The translations under genes were made by a program, and so were the position numbers. From assembly GCA_030568195.1 (NCBI GenBank), contig JAJLTO010000005.1, forward strand, positions 806,001 to 870,000: a stretch of DNA of 64,000 bases, in the 5' to 3' direction. The DNA is from Dipodascopsis uninucleata var. uninucleata (Eukaryota > Ascomycota > Lipomycetes > Lipomycetales > Lipomycetaceae). Shown one piece after another: positions 22,813 to 33,876 of the stretch. The notes under the pieces are model-generated. The model saw only the letters and a program-made list of their open reading frames with translations, had not been told where the DNA came from and ran no database searches. How positions within the stretch are numbered: the first letter of the stretch is position 1; each line of letters starts with the position of its first letter.

Positions 22813-25209
22813 ATGTCCGATATAGAGACTCCAGATAACCAGGCCAGCGATTCTAGTCGTGGGGATGTCGTTCAAATCCGCGGACATCGACCAGAAACTA
22901 TACATGATGGAAACAATAGTAATGCTTCTATAGATGGTGCTCGAGCTGAACGTATTGATGAGTCTCCTGAGAAGAATGACACGAAGAACCGTTCGCGAAG
23001 AACCACGTCTGCAGCAAAGCGATCGGATACGAAGAAATGTAGATCTTCTATAGCTTGCAAGCGATGTCATGCATCAAAGATTCGCTGTGACGTTTCAAAA
23101 TGTGGAGTTCCTTGTACACGGTGCCGTGAAAGACAATTATCTGACTGTGAGCTCATTGTATCTCGTCGGGGGACGTACGATCGAAAGGAATGGCTCAGAA
23201 AGAGAAGGGAGCAACAACTGACAAGACAGCAATTCAAAAACAGTGTTGACAAGCCAGTAGATAATACTCCCGAACCTATTATGGCCAGAAGTCTAGCAGG
23301 AGCTAATCTGTCCACTTTGTCTAATGATCATAATGAGAGCTCAATCGCGGCTGAATGCAATCGAAGCAATGACAACCGTAATGCAGATGTCGATGACTGG
23401 TCTACTATTTTTGACTATATTGGTAAAACAGGAAAGGACATGGCCTCATACTTCGGTGATCCATTGGCACTTAAACGTCTTTTGCAGTCATCGTCACCTG
23501 AAGAAGAATTTGACTCCTCTATGAGCATCAATGAAGCAGATGAGAGGCATGCTGAGAATACAACGTTTGTTGATGAGAATCAATATGGGTCACCTTTGAA
23601 GCATCCGTCTCATATGTCGCCTATCAAGCTCAAATTTTTAGAAAATGAAAATTGTTTCCAGAAGCCACCTCAACGACTCTTAGACGAACTGATTAAAGCT
23701 TATTTTACTACTTTGCATCCTGTATATCCTGTTATTAATTTTGGGTGTTTCTTAAGTCAATACAAAGAGGGTCGGATACCATGGCTCTTGTTGCATTCAA
23801 TTTGCCTTGCTGCCTGCTCACACTGCTCGTTATCTGTTTTAGCTCGAATTGGATTTGATACTGCCAGAAATGCTCGCACGTCATACTATCGAAAAGCGAA
23901 GTCACTTTTTGATTTTAGCTATGAGAAGAACAAGCTTGTACTATTACAAAGCGCAATGCTGTTGTCGTTTTGGGGTGGTCGTCCTAATGACTACTGGAAT
24001 ACATTCTCATGGGTGTCAGCATCAGTTAATCTGGCAGAAACATTAGGCCTTCATCATGGTGAGATACCCAATTCTAGCCTATTTGGCGACTTATCGGAGT
24101 GTAATGACAGCAGCTTTTGGCGAAGAATTTGGTGGGTGTTGGTGATCAGAGATGCATTCAGCGCAGTCTTACTCGGAAAGCCTCTGAGAATAGACCTGTC
24201 GCAGAGCAACGTAGCTCCATTGACTATAGACGATTTTGCTAATATAGTACGAGTGGACGGCTCTCTTACAGATTCTAGAGAAGGTCTTCAGGAGAATATT
24301 TGTGTATCATATCTTATTGAGGCATGTAAGTTGAGCCTTATTTTGCATCAAGCTAAATACGGTCGTGCATCGGGCTTGACTGGCTCAACAGAAATTCTTC
24401 GGAGCTCACTTGATATAATACGGGAATCCTCGATGCCTGAATCTTTTCTAATAACTAAGGGTGATACAGAGTCTGAGAACTGTGCAGAAATATCAAGAGC
24501 TGCTATAAGTCTGTTATATCGTCATATTCTGATTTATATATACCAGCCTGTATTTTGTCTAGATTCTTCCTCACTTGATGAAGTTCTCATAGCTGCTACC
24601 GAAATCTCAGAACTAGGAAGCTCTTTAGTTACCAGATCAATGCTAGCACGCATACCACCGGATGCATACTCTGCATTTTTTATGGCTCTGGTTACGTTAT
24701 TTGTCAATTTGCAAAACATTTTACATAGTAGCAATCTAACACCAGAAATATTAGCTAATGGGCAACTTATTCGCTCACAGATTAATATCCTGGAAATGGT
24801 TATTCATAGGGCGCAAGATTTTTGGGATCATTCAGATTGGATTCTTGCATTGTGTGGAAAATTAAAGTATAAGTTAGAACGGGCAAGTCACAAATTACGA
24901 GATACCGGTTTGGCACCTGCGACACAATCGGCTGTTAAGGTTAATAGTCTAGGCGATCAATCTTTATCACCAAGTTCTTCTGATAGTTCCAAGCAGACTG
25001 ACACATCGATATATGCAGCCCTACATAGCTTATTCTCATTCCAAGATTCCACCGATAACGCAGACGATCAATCTAGATCAGTGCTCGCTCCGCTCTCGGC
25101 AATATACTCTACTGAACTGGGAAACCAGTCACTCTTTTCTGGATTTATTAGTCGGGCAGACAATTCTATTTCTAGCAAGACGGTAAATATCGTTTCTGGT
25201 ATCTTTTAA
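22813..25209 (+). CDS. Zn2Cys6 transcription factor with fungal-specific domain
   Basis: 798-residue intronless nuclear regulator. The binuclear cluster uses C82, C85, C92, C101, C104 and C112; a seventh cysteine (C97) sits inside the loop. It is preceded by a basic stretch that can serve as nuclear localisation signal (NRSRRTTSAAKRSDTKKCR). The fungal-specific regulatory domain begins near residue 290 (LLDELIKAYFTTLHPVYPVI) and runs through LLLHSICLAACSHCSLSVLA and SASVNLAETLGLHHGEI to RRIWWVLVIRDAF. Overall flavour is that of the FarA/FarB/Ctf1-type activators of fatty-acid or cutin metabolism, but target genes cannot be told from sequence. The C-terminus is Ser-rich. Neighbouring genes do not form an obvious cluster. 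Confidence 0.93.
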   Translation: MSDIETPDNQASDSSRGDVVQIRGHRPETIHDGNNSNASIDGARAERIDESPEKNDTKNRSRRTTSAAKRSDTKKCRSSIACKRCHASKIRCDVSKCGVPCTRCRERQLSDCELIVSRRGTYDRKEWLRKRREQQLTRQQFKNSVDKPVDNTPEPIMARSLAGANLSTLSNDHNESSIAAECNRSNDNRNADVDDWSTIFDYIGKTGKDMASYFGDPLALKRLLQSSSPEEEFDSSMSINEADERHAENTTFVDENQYGSPLKHPSHMSPIKLKFLENENCFQKPPQRLLDELIKAYFTTLHPVYPVINFGCFLSQYKEGRIPWLLLHSICLAACSHCSLSVLARIGFDTARNARTSYYRKAKSLFDFSYEKNKLVLLQSAMLLSFWGGRPNDYWNTFSWVSASVNLAETLGLHHGEIPNSSLFGDLSECNDSSFWRRIWWVLVIRDAFSAVLLGKPLRIDLSQSNVAPLTIDDFANIVRVDGSLTDSREGLQENICVSYLIEACKLSLILHQAKYGRASGLTGSTEILRSSLDIIRESSMPESFLITKGDTESENCAEISRAAISLLYRHILIYIYQPVFCLDSSSLDEVLIAATEISELGSSLVTRSMLARIPPDAYSAFFMALVTLFVNLQNILHSSNLTPEILANGQLIRSQINILEMVIHRAQDFWDHSDWILALCGKLKYKLERASHKLRDTGLAPATQSAVKVNSLGDQSLSPSSSDSSKQTDTSIYAALHSLFSFQDSTDNADDQSRSVLAPLSAIYSTELGNQSLFSGFISRADNSISSKTVNIVSGIF

Positions 25210-25671
25210 AGAATGTTGATGACCTCAGTCATAGTATTTTCAAATCTTAAATGGTGCTACTTCCAGTGTGTAAGGTATACTGATAGTACTACGTTATCTA
25301 TCTAAACGTATGCTATTGTACAATATTCGATTTGCATGTTACTGAAAATCCAAAGAAAAGTAGCACTTTTCTTTGAATTTTTGTCATATTTAATAAACAC
25401 TAATTCCTATGTATGTTTGCTAAAAGTATATGAAATGTTCAATTACATCAGCTTGCTGTAAAATCTGGACAATATATTTGCAATTTATAAGGGTTTTATT
25501 CCACATAATGGCCGTGTTTTCGTACTTTGACACTTACCCGGAATAGGGTTTATACCGCCACTTTCGCTGTATTGGCTCTCGAGCTATCGCAACTTGTAGT
25601 TTTAGAGATCTTGACGCAAGCTATCTAATAAATCTAAGACTTTATCACTATTATTGTGAAATAGTATTATA
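25210..25671. other. intergenic region (TF / TMS1)
   Basis: 462 bp, AT-rich, terminator of the regulator and promoter of the TMS1-like gene. Nothing else seen. Confidence 0.45.
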
Positions 25672-27137
25672 ATGGGAGTAGCATTATCTATTCCTGGGCT
25701 GGCAATACCAGCACTGGCTTCTGTAGCTTCTTACGCAGTTTCCTGCTTTGGGGCGGCAGCATGTACTACACTCTGCTCAGCTTGCGGCAGGTGCTCGTCA
25801 AGCTTATCCACAAGACTGGCATATGCTTTATTGTTCATAGTTAACTCAATAGTAAGCAATGATTTCTGATATATGGTACTTATGGTATTGAAGTCTTGGT
25901 ATAAGGATTACTAACAAATATATAATTTGTGATTTAGTTATCATGGATAATGCTTACGCCATGGGCTATAAAGAAGCTCCAAAAACTTACAGACGACTAT
26001 GTTAAATTTAGTTGTTTCGGGGCAGAATGTACTGGATTTACTGCGGTACATAGAATCAATTTTGCTCTAGGTATATTTCATCTTGTACTTGGTTTATTAT
26101 TGATAGGAGTACGGTCCAAGCGAAATAAACGATCAGAAATTCAAGATGGTTACTGGGGACCAAAGATCCTTATTTGGATTGGTCTTATTGTACTTTCATT
26201 TTTCATTCCAGATACATTCTTTGTTTTCTGGGGTAACTATGTTGCAATAATAGGTTCTTTTATTTTCATTATATATGGTCTTGTTTTGTTGGTCGATTTT
26301 GCTCATCGGTGGGCGGAGATGTGCATAAATAAAATTGAAAGCTACGATTCTCCTATGTGGAGAGTAATTTTAATTGGTTCTACTATTGGAATGTATGTCG
26401 CGAGTCTGGCACTCACAATTGTCATGTATGTCTTTTTCGCGAAGGATGGTTGTGCTCTTAATCAGGCAGCCATCACTATAAATCTCATCTTGTTGGTTAT
26501 TGTATCTGCTGTATCTGTCAATCCGACAGTTCAGGAATACAACCCACAGGCTGGTTTAGCACAGGCTGGAATTGTTGCAGTTTATTGCAGTTATTTAATT
26601 ATGACAGCTGTTGCTGGAGAGCCTGATGATAAACTCTGCAATCCATTAGTGCGATCGCGCGGAACAAGAACTGCCAGTGTGGTATTTGGTGCAATTTTCA
26701 CTTTTTTGGCAATTGCGTATACTTCCATCAGAGCTGCTAGTCAGACTGGTGGCGAAGGCTATGAATACGAGGCACTTAACAACGATGAACCCTCCCGAAA
26801 AGCCATGCGTCAACAAGCACTAAGAGCTGCTGTTGAAAGTGGCTCTTTACCGCAGTCTGCTCTTTATGAGATGGACGAAGATTCTGATGACGAAGAAGAA
26901 TCCGAGAAAACGGGATACAATTACTCGATTTTCCATTTTATTTTCCTGCTTGCTACTCAATGGACTGCTACCTTGTTAACTATGCAGGTCAATAGTGACA
27001 CTGAAAGTGGTTTTGTACCTGTTGGTCGTACTTATTTCTACACCTGGGTTAAGATCGTTTCTTCTTGGATTTGCTTTGCACTATATATCTGGACATTGGT
27101 TGCACCAATTGTTGCACCAGATCGTTTTGGTAACTAA
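25672..27137 (+). CDS. TMS1: TMS1/serine incorporator (SERINC) family membrane protein
   Basis: Two exons, 25672-25851 and 25938-27137, joined phase 0 across an 86-nt intron (gtaagc...atttag) to give FIVNSI-LSWIMLTPWA; 459 residues. About ten to eleven hydrophobic segments. The start MGVALSIPGLAIPALAS, the small-residue/cysteine N-terminus (CFGAAACTTLCSACGRC) and FGAECTGFTAVHRINFALG match Tms1/SERINC proteins. So do the late TM pair YSIFHFIFLLATQWTATLLT and YFYTWVKIVSSWICFALYIW. Family members sit in vacuolar/endosomal and plasma membranes; lipid scrambling or serine-lipid roles were proposed for animal homologues, while the fungal role is unclear. An acidic loop (EMDEDSDDEEES) precedes the last two spans. 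Confidence 0.95.
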
Positions 27138-27474
27138 ATGGTCTAGGTGATTTGATATTTTGTGATTTTAATATTTATTTTATTATGTTTTGATATGGAG
27201 GTTATATGGTCATGTTTTGGGAAGCCAGTTTTATTACTGATAGTCAATATCTTGACTCTCAATAGTCCATTCATTATGCTTGTTGCGTAGAATTCGAAAT
27301 AGCTCTGCATGCTTTAAGTTGGGTGGGTCCTGGATTTATGTGTATCTATGGGTATGCTATTGTTTATTGTAGAATTAAGAAATATGGTTCAATAGTCAAT
27401 TTCAAATATATACAGACAGTAACATTTTATGCACGGAGTCAGCTTAGGTCTAAATACTTCCTTAAATTATCACT
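27138..27474. other. convergent 3' region (TMS1 / MET8)
   Basis: 337 bp between the two stops, T-rich. No gene seen. Confidence 0.5.
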
Positions 27475-28408
27475 TTAGATTCGTAGATCAGCAAATGTTA
27501 AAATCTGCTCATTGCTCCCTAATTTGCTGGTGACTTCCTTTATCATTGCATCGTCAAGCTGGGCAAGTTGACTAATTGTCCACTGCTCTGATAATTCTGA
27601 TACGAGCTTCATGCGTTTTTTCACGATATGTTTATCTTGCCCACTTAGAACCTTACGCACACTCTTGCGTAGTTTCCCCATATTTTCTATTGCTAAACCT
27701 AAAGGCTCGTCCTGGAGCTCGTTCTCGATCTTACGTCGAACTAGATTCGCCATCTTCGGACCATTTCCATTAGTAGAAACCATCACTTGTAGAGGACCAT
27801 CACGATACATGCTTCCAAAATAGAAATCACATTCAGTAGGAACATCTGCTACATTCACAGGTATTCTTAGGCTTTTGCAAGCTTTGTATATATCTGTAGA
27901 GACATTATAATCATCAACGGCAGCTAGAACCATGCTAGGTAAATTTTGTACATCGAGGTCTAGTTTTGCATCAAATTTCCTAGATATGTGTCGGATCTGA
28001 TTTTTCGATATTCTATATTTCAGCTCATCTGTAAGACCGGACTCTGGACAGATAACAGTTATAATCGCATCTGCTGCTAATAAGTGACCCACTCTACCTG
28101 TGGCAACCTTTCAGCCAGACTAGTTAATCACCTTTGCACACATTTAGCACAATGTTCATCTACTTACATCACCGCCGCCTATAACAGTCACAGGTTTTCC
28201 TAGCTATATGTCAGTTAAACAGATGAGAATTATGACAATTCTACGTCATTACCTTGTAATTGGTATGCGACGAGAAGTGATCCCCCGCCAGGTATGTCAC
28301 TATACTCTACTCGACATTCTGCGAGTGAGATTTGCCGAAGTTAGCATCATTTTACAAATTCTGCCCAATTCACCAGGAACAAATGAAATACAGACCTTCA
28401 TTTTCCAT
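27475..28408 (-). CDS. MET8: Met8-type precorrin-2 dehydrogenase / sirohydrochlorin ferrochelatase
   Basis: Makes siroheme for sulfite reductase (NAD-dependent oxidation of precorrin-2, then iron insertion). Four exons are assembled: 28408-28396 (13 nt), 28318-28253, 28199-28168 (32 nt) and 28107-27475; 247 residues. The joins give MENE-ECRVEYSDIPGGGSLL, VAYQLQ-GKPVTVIGGGD and VATGRVGHLLAADAIITVI, restoring the NAD-binding glycine loop GGGDVATGRV. INVAD-type text (PVNVADVPTECDFYFGSM) carries the acidic residue that serves both reactions in yeast Met8. The C-terminal dimerisation/helical domain (MGKLRKSVRKVL...) is present. Intron 1 (77 nt) has donor GTCTGT and a TGCTAAC branch point; introns 2 and 3 are 53 and 60 nt. 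The first exon is the least sure part; the rest is firm. Confidence 0.9.
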
Positions 28409-29060
28409 TTTTTCACTTGTGTATCAGTGCTTTACTCGATTAGATAGACGGTACTTCTAGGGCCAGGAGTATCAAGTCAACATCAGCGAAAACAGTACTT
28501 AGCTTTCGATGCGAAATTGATTTTTTAATGTGCTGGGAAGTTTCATTTCATCTACATCATATTTATTTTATTCTAGTTTAATGATATACAGAACGAACAA
28601 AATATATACGCATTCGCAAATAGATTATAATCAACCAAGTCTATATCACAACATTTGGAAATGGTTAGTACAAAATCGCAGTCCCAAATACATAAAACTG
28701 CCAGCGTTACGAGTAATAAAACAATCGCAAACGAGCTAGATATAAAAAACTGAAAGATCTCCCTACAGTTAAAATTTAGACAATGGAAACTGATAAGAAC
28801 TCGTAACGGTGGCATATACTCTATTTCACCAAAAACAATAAAAAAGGATAGTATGGCCTGTAAATGAGCGTAAAGAAAAATAAGATAGAAAGTAATTGAC
28901 CATCTCGCTACAGCAATGTATCAATATATCGACATTATAATGTAGCATCTCGAGGAATTCACAATAGTCTAATACCTTTTATAACCTCGAAGTGTAATTC
29001 TGACAATGTAAACTTGAAATTTCGACATAACTTGCAATGAAGCTCGGTGAAAGAAGCGAA

Positions 29061-29086
29061 CAAAAATAAACAAAAATAAACAAAAG
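29061..29086. repeat. tandem repeat, unit CAAAAATAAA
   Basis: About 2.5 perfect copies of a 10-bp unit in an AT-rich 3' flank. Confidence 0.75.
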
Positions 29087-29249
29087 AATCTACCATGACA
29101 ATGAAATTACAAAACCAATACAGCAATAGCACCTATTTAAAGTATCAAACACAAATGAACATTAGATACAGATATAGAATACAATGTATACAGACTTCTA
29201 AATATGCGATTATATATATTATCGAATGTCAACATCAAATAAATAAATA

Positions 29250-29266
29250 TATAGATAGATAGATAG
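29250..29266. repeat. ATAG/GATA microsatellite
   Basis: Four consecutive ATAG units. In the 3' flank of the phosphatase gene; no function assigned. Confidence 0.8.
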
Positions 29267-29476
29267 AAAAGGGATAAAAATAAAAATGTAAGTAGGAGTA
29301 ACAATTCAGTTATGGCCACCGAAATTATCTGTGAATTTAAGAAGTTACCATTCAGACATTTCATTTAAATGATCGAAAACCATAAACGCCAAATGAAATA
29401 ACGAGAAGATATTTGAACCTTAGAGATGCTGCTTCTTAGATATGAATGTAGATATTTGAAAACAAAATAAATCTCT

Positions 29477-30930
29477 TCAGTCCACGCTAGGTATGCTAAC
29501 GTCCAGGACAAGACTGACATCCCTAACGTCTCTACTTGCAAGATCTTCTAAAAATGGCACCAAATCAAGAAGTTCGTTATCATGTGCATCCGAAAACCAA
29601 CTAGATATAGGTACTGCATGCTGAGGATGAAATATATAAGAAGCAGGCGAATTATCAAGAATGATGATATCTTCTATGGGACGGCCAAGTTGCGATAAGT
29701 CCTTGACGTAATTTCCCTGATGATTATAACAACTTTCTCTGAACAAACGATGATGAACGACTTTATGCACATCTAACTGATCAAGAAGTGGGTCACCATA
29801 TTTGCTGACACTGGCAGTAAATACAACAACCTCATAAAGCTCACCAACACGTTTCATGAAAGCATCGACACCAGGTCTTTTGATAACATATACATTGTGA
29901 TACTGTGTTTCTATTTCGACAGGGATGACGAAGTCCGCTTGCTGTAAATATTTAAAGCTGCTATGCACCAGAGTCTCATCCAGATCTAATACCAAAAGTT
30001 TTCGTCCCTTAAGCTCATCAGAAACTGGTTTTAAAAGACTTACTGGCATCTTTGCATTCGGCTCGTTGCTAATGACTGGACCAAGCTCAGTAACCTGATC
30101 TGGTTGAAGTGGATGATATACGGGTCGCCTTGGACGCGCAAGGACCTGTTGCTCCTCCTTCGTAAAGTAACCTGAAGAGTGCATACTACTCATCGTAGCA
30201 GGAACAGGAGTAGTTGTGAGTACATGACCGCTAGCATCATCATCGATGACCTTAGCGTCTGCATTTTCCCTGCTCTTCACAATTTCCTCTCTATCGGAGT
30301 TATTAAAAACAGACCGCTCACTTTCAGAAATGTTATGTCGTTCCAAAGTATCTCTTACTGGTTTGTCATCGTTTTCAATATAAGCATGCTTGTCGATAAA
30401 ATCAGAGGTATTCGTTCCCGTCCTGCCGGACTCTTGTGCCTCTAACGTAGAGCTTGCAGGGCCTGACGCACTTAAGACTGCTTTCTCTAATGAAATGTCG
30501 TTAGAGCTCGTCCTTGGAGTATCAGTTCCATTTCCATCGTCGTCATCATCATCTTCCACAGATGGACGTTTTTCGCCAGCGTCAGTCTCTTCATCTTGCT
30601 TTCTAAGTATCTCTGATGTTGAATCACGTTCAAGAGTATCAATAATGTTATCAAATTGTCTATTATGAATACTCGGTAAAGACGGGTTGGCCATATTATG
30701 AATAGCAGCATTAGAAGCTCGTGAGGTACTCGTTCGTCGTAGGTGAACGTTACTGGAGTCTTCGTAAGTGTTTGCAGACGAGCAGTAACAAACGGAAAAG
30801 AAGCGGCCAAAAAACCCGCTTTTTGAAGACTTTTTCGATCCCGCCATATTCTTTGGTTGCCTCCGAATAGACTGATCGCGATTTCCTAGAGAATGTGCAG
30901 GTAGTGGAGTCTGTCTACCAGACTGATTTT
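29477..30930 (-). CDS. PSR1: PSR1/PSR2-like FCP1/NIF-domain phosphatase (5' end uncertain)
   Basis: HAD-type serine/threonine phosphatase of the Psr1/Nem1/CTDSP group. The NIF domain lies in the last 180 residues with the catalytic DxDxT loop ([15 protein letters not shown]) and the second-half motifs [37 protein letters not shown] and [18 protein letters not shown]. Upstream are 250 residues of acidic low complexity and a basic, cysteine-bearing patch [14 protein letters not shown]. This patch is a candidate palmitoylation/membrane-anchoring site, as in yeast Psr1. The first in-frame ATG is at 30847 (456 residues). However, the open frame runs up to a strong acceptor, a CTAAC word followed by a pyrimidine run and CTACAG ending at 30931. 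An upstream exon is therefore likely and the true start is not resolved. Yeast Psr1 acts in the sodium and general stress response. Confidence 0.88.
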
Positions 30931-32504
30931 CTGTAGAATTAATAAAAAGAAAGTTAGTCACCCTATTTATCTAGATTTTTATCATATATATAATATCTTG
31001 CTTCAGAGGTGATATACGTAGCAAATCCTAACATAAATATAACTTCAACTGTGGCACTATAATTGTTTTGCATATCTTAACCGGTGGCTATCAGAAGTGA
31101 GTAGGGCAAGCAGTAAGTGATTGAGAATGATCAAATAAATATCTCCAGATACGAATGATAAGTAGCAACCAGAGCAAAACAAGCAGTAAGAAAGGAAGCC
31201 AACTTTGATACTAAAAATATATAGTCTATAGACTATAAATGAGATGCCGTTGGAAAGATATTGGACCGCACATATTGAATGCCTTCTACATAAGTCCCTT
31301 TCGTAAGGCCCACCCCCCTATAGCCCATCTGCAAAACCCGAACGGCCATGACATTCATACAGTAATTCACCGACAATGATTCACAATTAAGTGCTGATAT
31401 CTCCATAGTATCGGCAGCGTCAGCCTTACTATTATACTCATACTATTTGCGTCCCTAACTCACTTCGTCATGTTTCGTGTTAAGTAGCGACCGGACCCCT
31501 TCTCTTCTGTAGCCATTCTCGCTTTAGTGTAGCAATCGGAATATACTCTTCATTACTCACCTCTTCGATATGTATACTTCTCTTCCATTGTGTCAAGAAG
31601 AGGTGCGCATTAATTACACCTGTTTACAGCTCAGATCTCTATCGAAGCTACAGTATATGTGTCCGACCTATAGGGGAGGGAAATATAACTATAAACAATT
31701 CTCTGTTCAGACGCTATTATAAGATTGGCAAATGTTATTATGTATGCGGTTATTGAACAAGTATGCCATCTTTTTTTGCAGTTGTGTGAGGCCACCAAAG
31801 GAGGTTAAAGTTGGAGTTGAATAAACGTAAAACAATTTCTGATTTATGGAGTGTTTGTATATGTAAACTACAATTCGTCCAAATGTATGTTTACATATAT
31901 GCATTTAAGGCGCAAATCCCAGCATCTACAACGATATATGCCGAACCGTTAATTGCTTCCCCCAGTGCTATTATTATTATTACTGCTGCATGTCTGATCT
32001 GCTAATTAACAGTAGCGACCGAGGTCAATCAGTAACCGGAATAGACAACCGGAATCGATGGCAACATCTAAGAATCGAGCACATCAAAGCAATAAGACTT
32101 TTCCACTGGTGAGAAAGAGTAAATGGATATGCGTACTATAGGTAATAAAAAAATGCAAAACTGGGTATAAAAAATTATATTGTAAGCTTGTTTATTGCTG
32201 CTACTATCGTGGGTTTTAAGTATTACTACTATGATTATTAGCCACTCACATAGTATAAAAAATGAAGGCTAAATTATAGGTAGAATAGGTAGAACACTAT
32301 CAAATGGCTGCGGTCTCCAGTATAATGCTTATAAGAATCATACCAAAAGTCCTAAAGAGAAGTAATGTTCGTAGAAAATCAGAATGTGGTAAAAACGGGA
32401 AGTGAGATGAGAGATTTCTCATGTAACCTAGAACTGCCTAGGATATGTGATACTGTGTGGTAAGAGCAAACAACTAAAATGATTGATTCAGCATACTTGA
32501 AAAC
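30931..32504. other. intergenic region (PSR1-like / lysine-rich protein)
   Basis: 1.57 kb. It should contain the missing first exon and promoter of the phosphatase gene. An 18-bp perfect palindrome lies at 31220-31237. No other ORF is convincing. Confidence 0.45.
31220..31237. repeat. 18-bp perfect palindrome
   Basis: TATAGTCTATAGACTATA reads the same on both strands. It lies upstream of the PSR1-like gene. Could be a dimeric factor site or chance in AT-rich DNA. Confidence 0.7.
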
Positions 32505-33383
32505 TCAATTGTCCCAAACATACGCTGAAGAAGAAAGTCTACTATCTTTGATCTCCGGTGCTTCGATAGTAGCAGACTTTCTACTTCTCGATCGCTTAGC
32601 CTTCACAGTATCCCAGGTGTCAGCGTCATCTATTATCGGCACAGGCACGGGTTTCGGTGTAGGCGCAGGTGCAGATGCAGATGTCTGTTGCTGCTGCTGC
32701 TTTTGCATTTGCTGTTCGCTTTTTATCTTGGCCTCTCTTTCCTTTCTTTGCACCTCGGCAATTGCCTCGCGTGCCTTCTGCTGCTTGAACTCGCGCAGCC
32801 TCTGCTCCTGTTCTTCTCTCTGGAGATCTTTGATCTCCTTCTCTTTTTCCTTCTTACGCTGATTCTCACGCTGCTTCTTTGTTAAGGCCTCTGGCTTAGA
32901 GACAGCTTTTTTCTTGGACTTCTGCTGGGAAGCAGAGTCAGCGGAACTGACTATTTTAAGGACGCGTGGACCTGACTGTCGTGTCTTCATTTCCAAGGCA
33001 GCGCTCATCTCTGTGTCCTCAGTAGAATCTTGTACAACCGATTCTTCTGAAGTTGCTTTCGATGATACTCCGACAGCCTTATCCGCAGTACCAGTTTGAG
33101 CTCTGGCACTGAAACCATTGGTATCGACAGTGGCTTGCTTCGCCTTGTCCTTCTTCTTCTTGTCCTTCTTGGATTTAGACTTTTTTCCAGTTTCACCGTC
33201 GCCTTCGATTTCCGTTAAAAATTGCTTCAGACGCTCTTTCTGTTCATTCTCGCGCTGCGTGACCTCGATATGAGACGTTAGACCGGCGTAGAACAGTGCG
33301 CCGAAGCACACGGCTACCGTGAAGAGCGTGAACTGGGTCTGAGATGTGTTTTCAACCAAGTAGTACCATACTGACGCTAACAT
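32505..33383 (-). CDS. membrane-anchored lysine-rich coiled-coil protein
   Basis: 292-residue intronless protein of no family I can name. A short N-terminus leads to one membrane span at about residues 18-37 (FTLFTVAVCFGALFYAGLTS). A long charged region follows: a lysine-rich cluster (KKSKSKKDKKKKDKAKQ), then a predicted coiled coil of Lys/Glu/Gln (REEQEQRLREFKQQKAREAI). The tail has IDDADTWDTVKAKRSRSRK and ends in SSSAYVWDN. This layout (N-terminal anchor plus basic cytosolic coiled coil) is like ER ribosome- or RNA-binding proteins such as kinectin/p180 or metadherin. That is analogy of form, not homology. Start ATG is the first in frame. Confidence 0.8.
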   Translation of the reverse strand: MLASVWYYLVENTSQTQFTLFTVAVCFGALFYAGLTSHIEVTQRENEQKERLKQFLTEIEGDGETGKKSKSKKDKKKKDKAKQATVDTNGFSARAQTGTADKAVGVSSKATSEESVVQDSTEDTEMSAALEMKTRQSGPRVLKIVSSADSASQQKSKKKAVSKPEALTKKQRENQRKKEKEKEIKDLQREEQEQRLREFKQQKAREAIAEVQRKEREAKIKSEQQMQKQQQQQTSASAPAPTPKPVPVPIIDDADTWDTVKAKRSRSRKSATIEAPEIKDSRLSSSAYVWDN

Positions 33384-33546
33384 GATTCGCTAAGTAGATG
33401 CTGAGTCCGGAATAAGCGGACCAGTACTTGCTTCGGATGAAAAAGGAAAAAAAGGGCTATTAGAGTAATTGAAGTGTGTTAATAATGGCAGGACAGCAAG
33501 CGCAACCGAATCTATTGTGGACAATTAGTACAAACGTCTAGTAGCA

Positions 33547-33876
33547 ATGCACAATTCACAAACAGAGGACCAATTAATTACCAAGATAGTATATACTTTT
33601 CAAGCGCGGCAAACTGTACAATATGACTGCTTACAAGAGATGAATGGATCTGATGCTGAAATTTTGCCGTACTTTTATCGCGTCATTTACGTTTTCGCAC
33701 TTTGGTGCTGTTCTTGGCTGCTGGCTTTTATTTTGTATCTTAGCATCGTCTCTCTCTTGGGTTTATTCTTGCTATACAGGCCTGGAGGAGTCCAAAGGTC
33801 TCCTTTGTTGAAAAGGGTTATTACCCTGTTAATTGGTGTGCGACGCTGTCTTGCTGACATAACAGTTAGTCACTAA
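33547..33876 (+). CDS. possible small two-span membrane protein
   Basis: 109-codon ORF beginning with ATG, 163 bp from the divergent lysine-rich protein gene. About residues 41-78 are strongly hydrophobic (VIYVFALWCCSWLLAFILYL, then IVSLLGLFLLY) and could form a hairpin; the rest is polar. No family recognised. A TGCTATACAG acceptor-like word inside the ORF suggests it could also be part of a spliced gene. Low confidence. Confidence 0.3.
   Translation: MHNSQTEDQLITKIVYTFQARQTVQYDCLQEMNGSDAEILPYFYRVIYVFALWCCSWLLAFILYLSIVSLLGLFLLYRPGGVQRSPLLKRVITLLIGVRRCLADITVSH

Larger units (their letters stand above)
28409..29476. other. intergenic region upstream of MET8
   Basis: 1.07 kb between the MET8 start and the stop of the phosphatase gene. 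AT-rich with a (CAAAAATAAA) repeat at 29061-29086 and a (GATA)4 run at 29250-29266. No gene seen. Confidence 0.45.
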
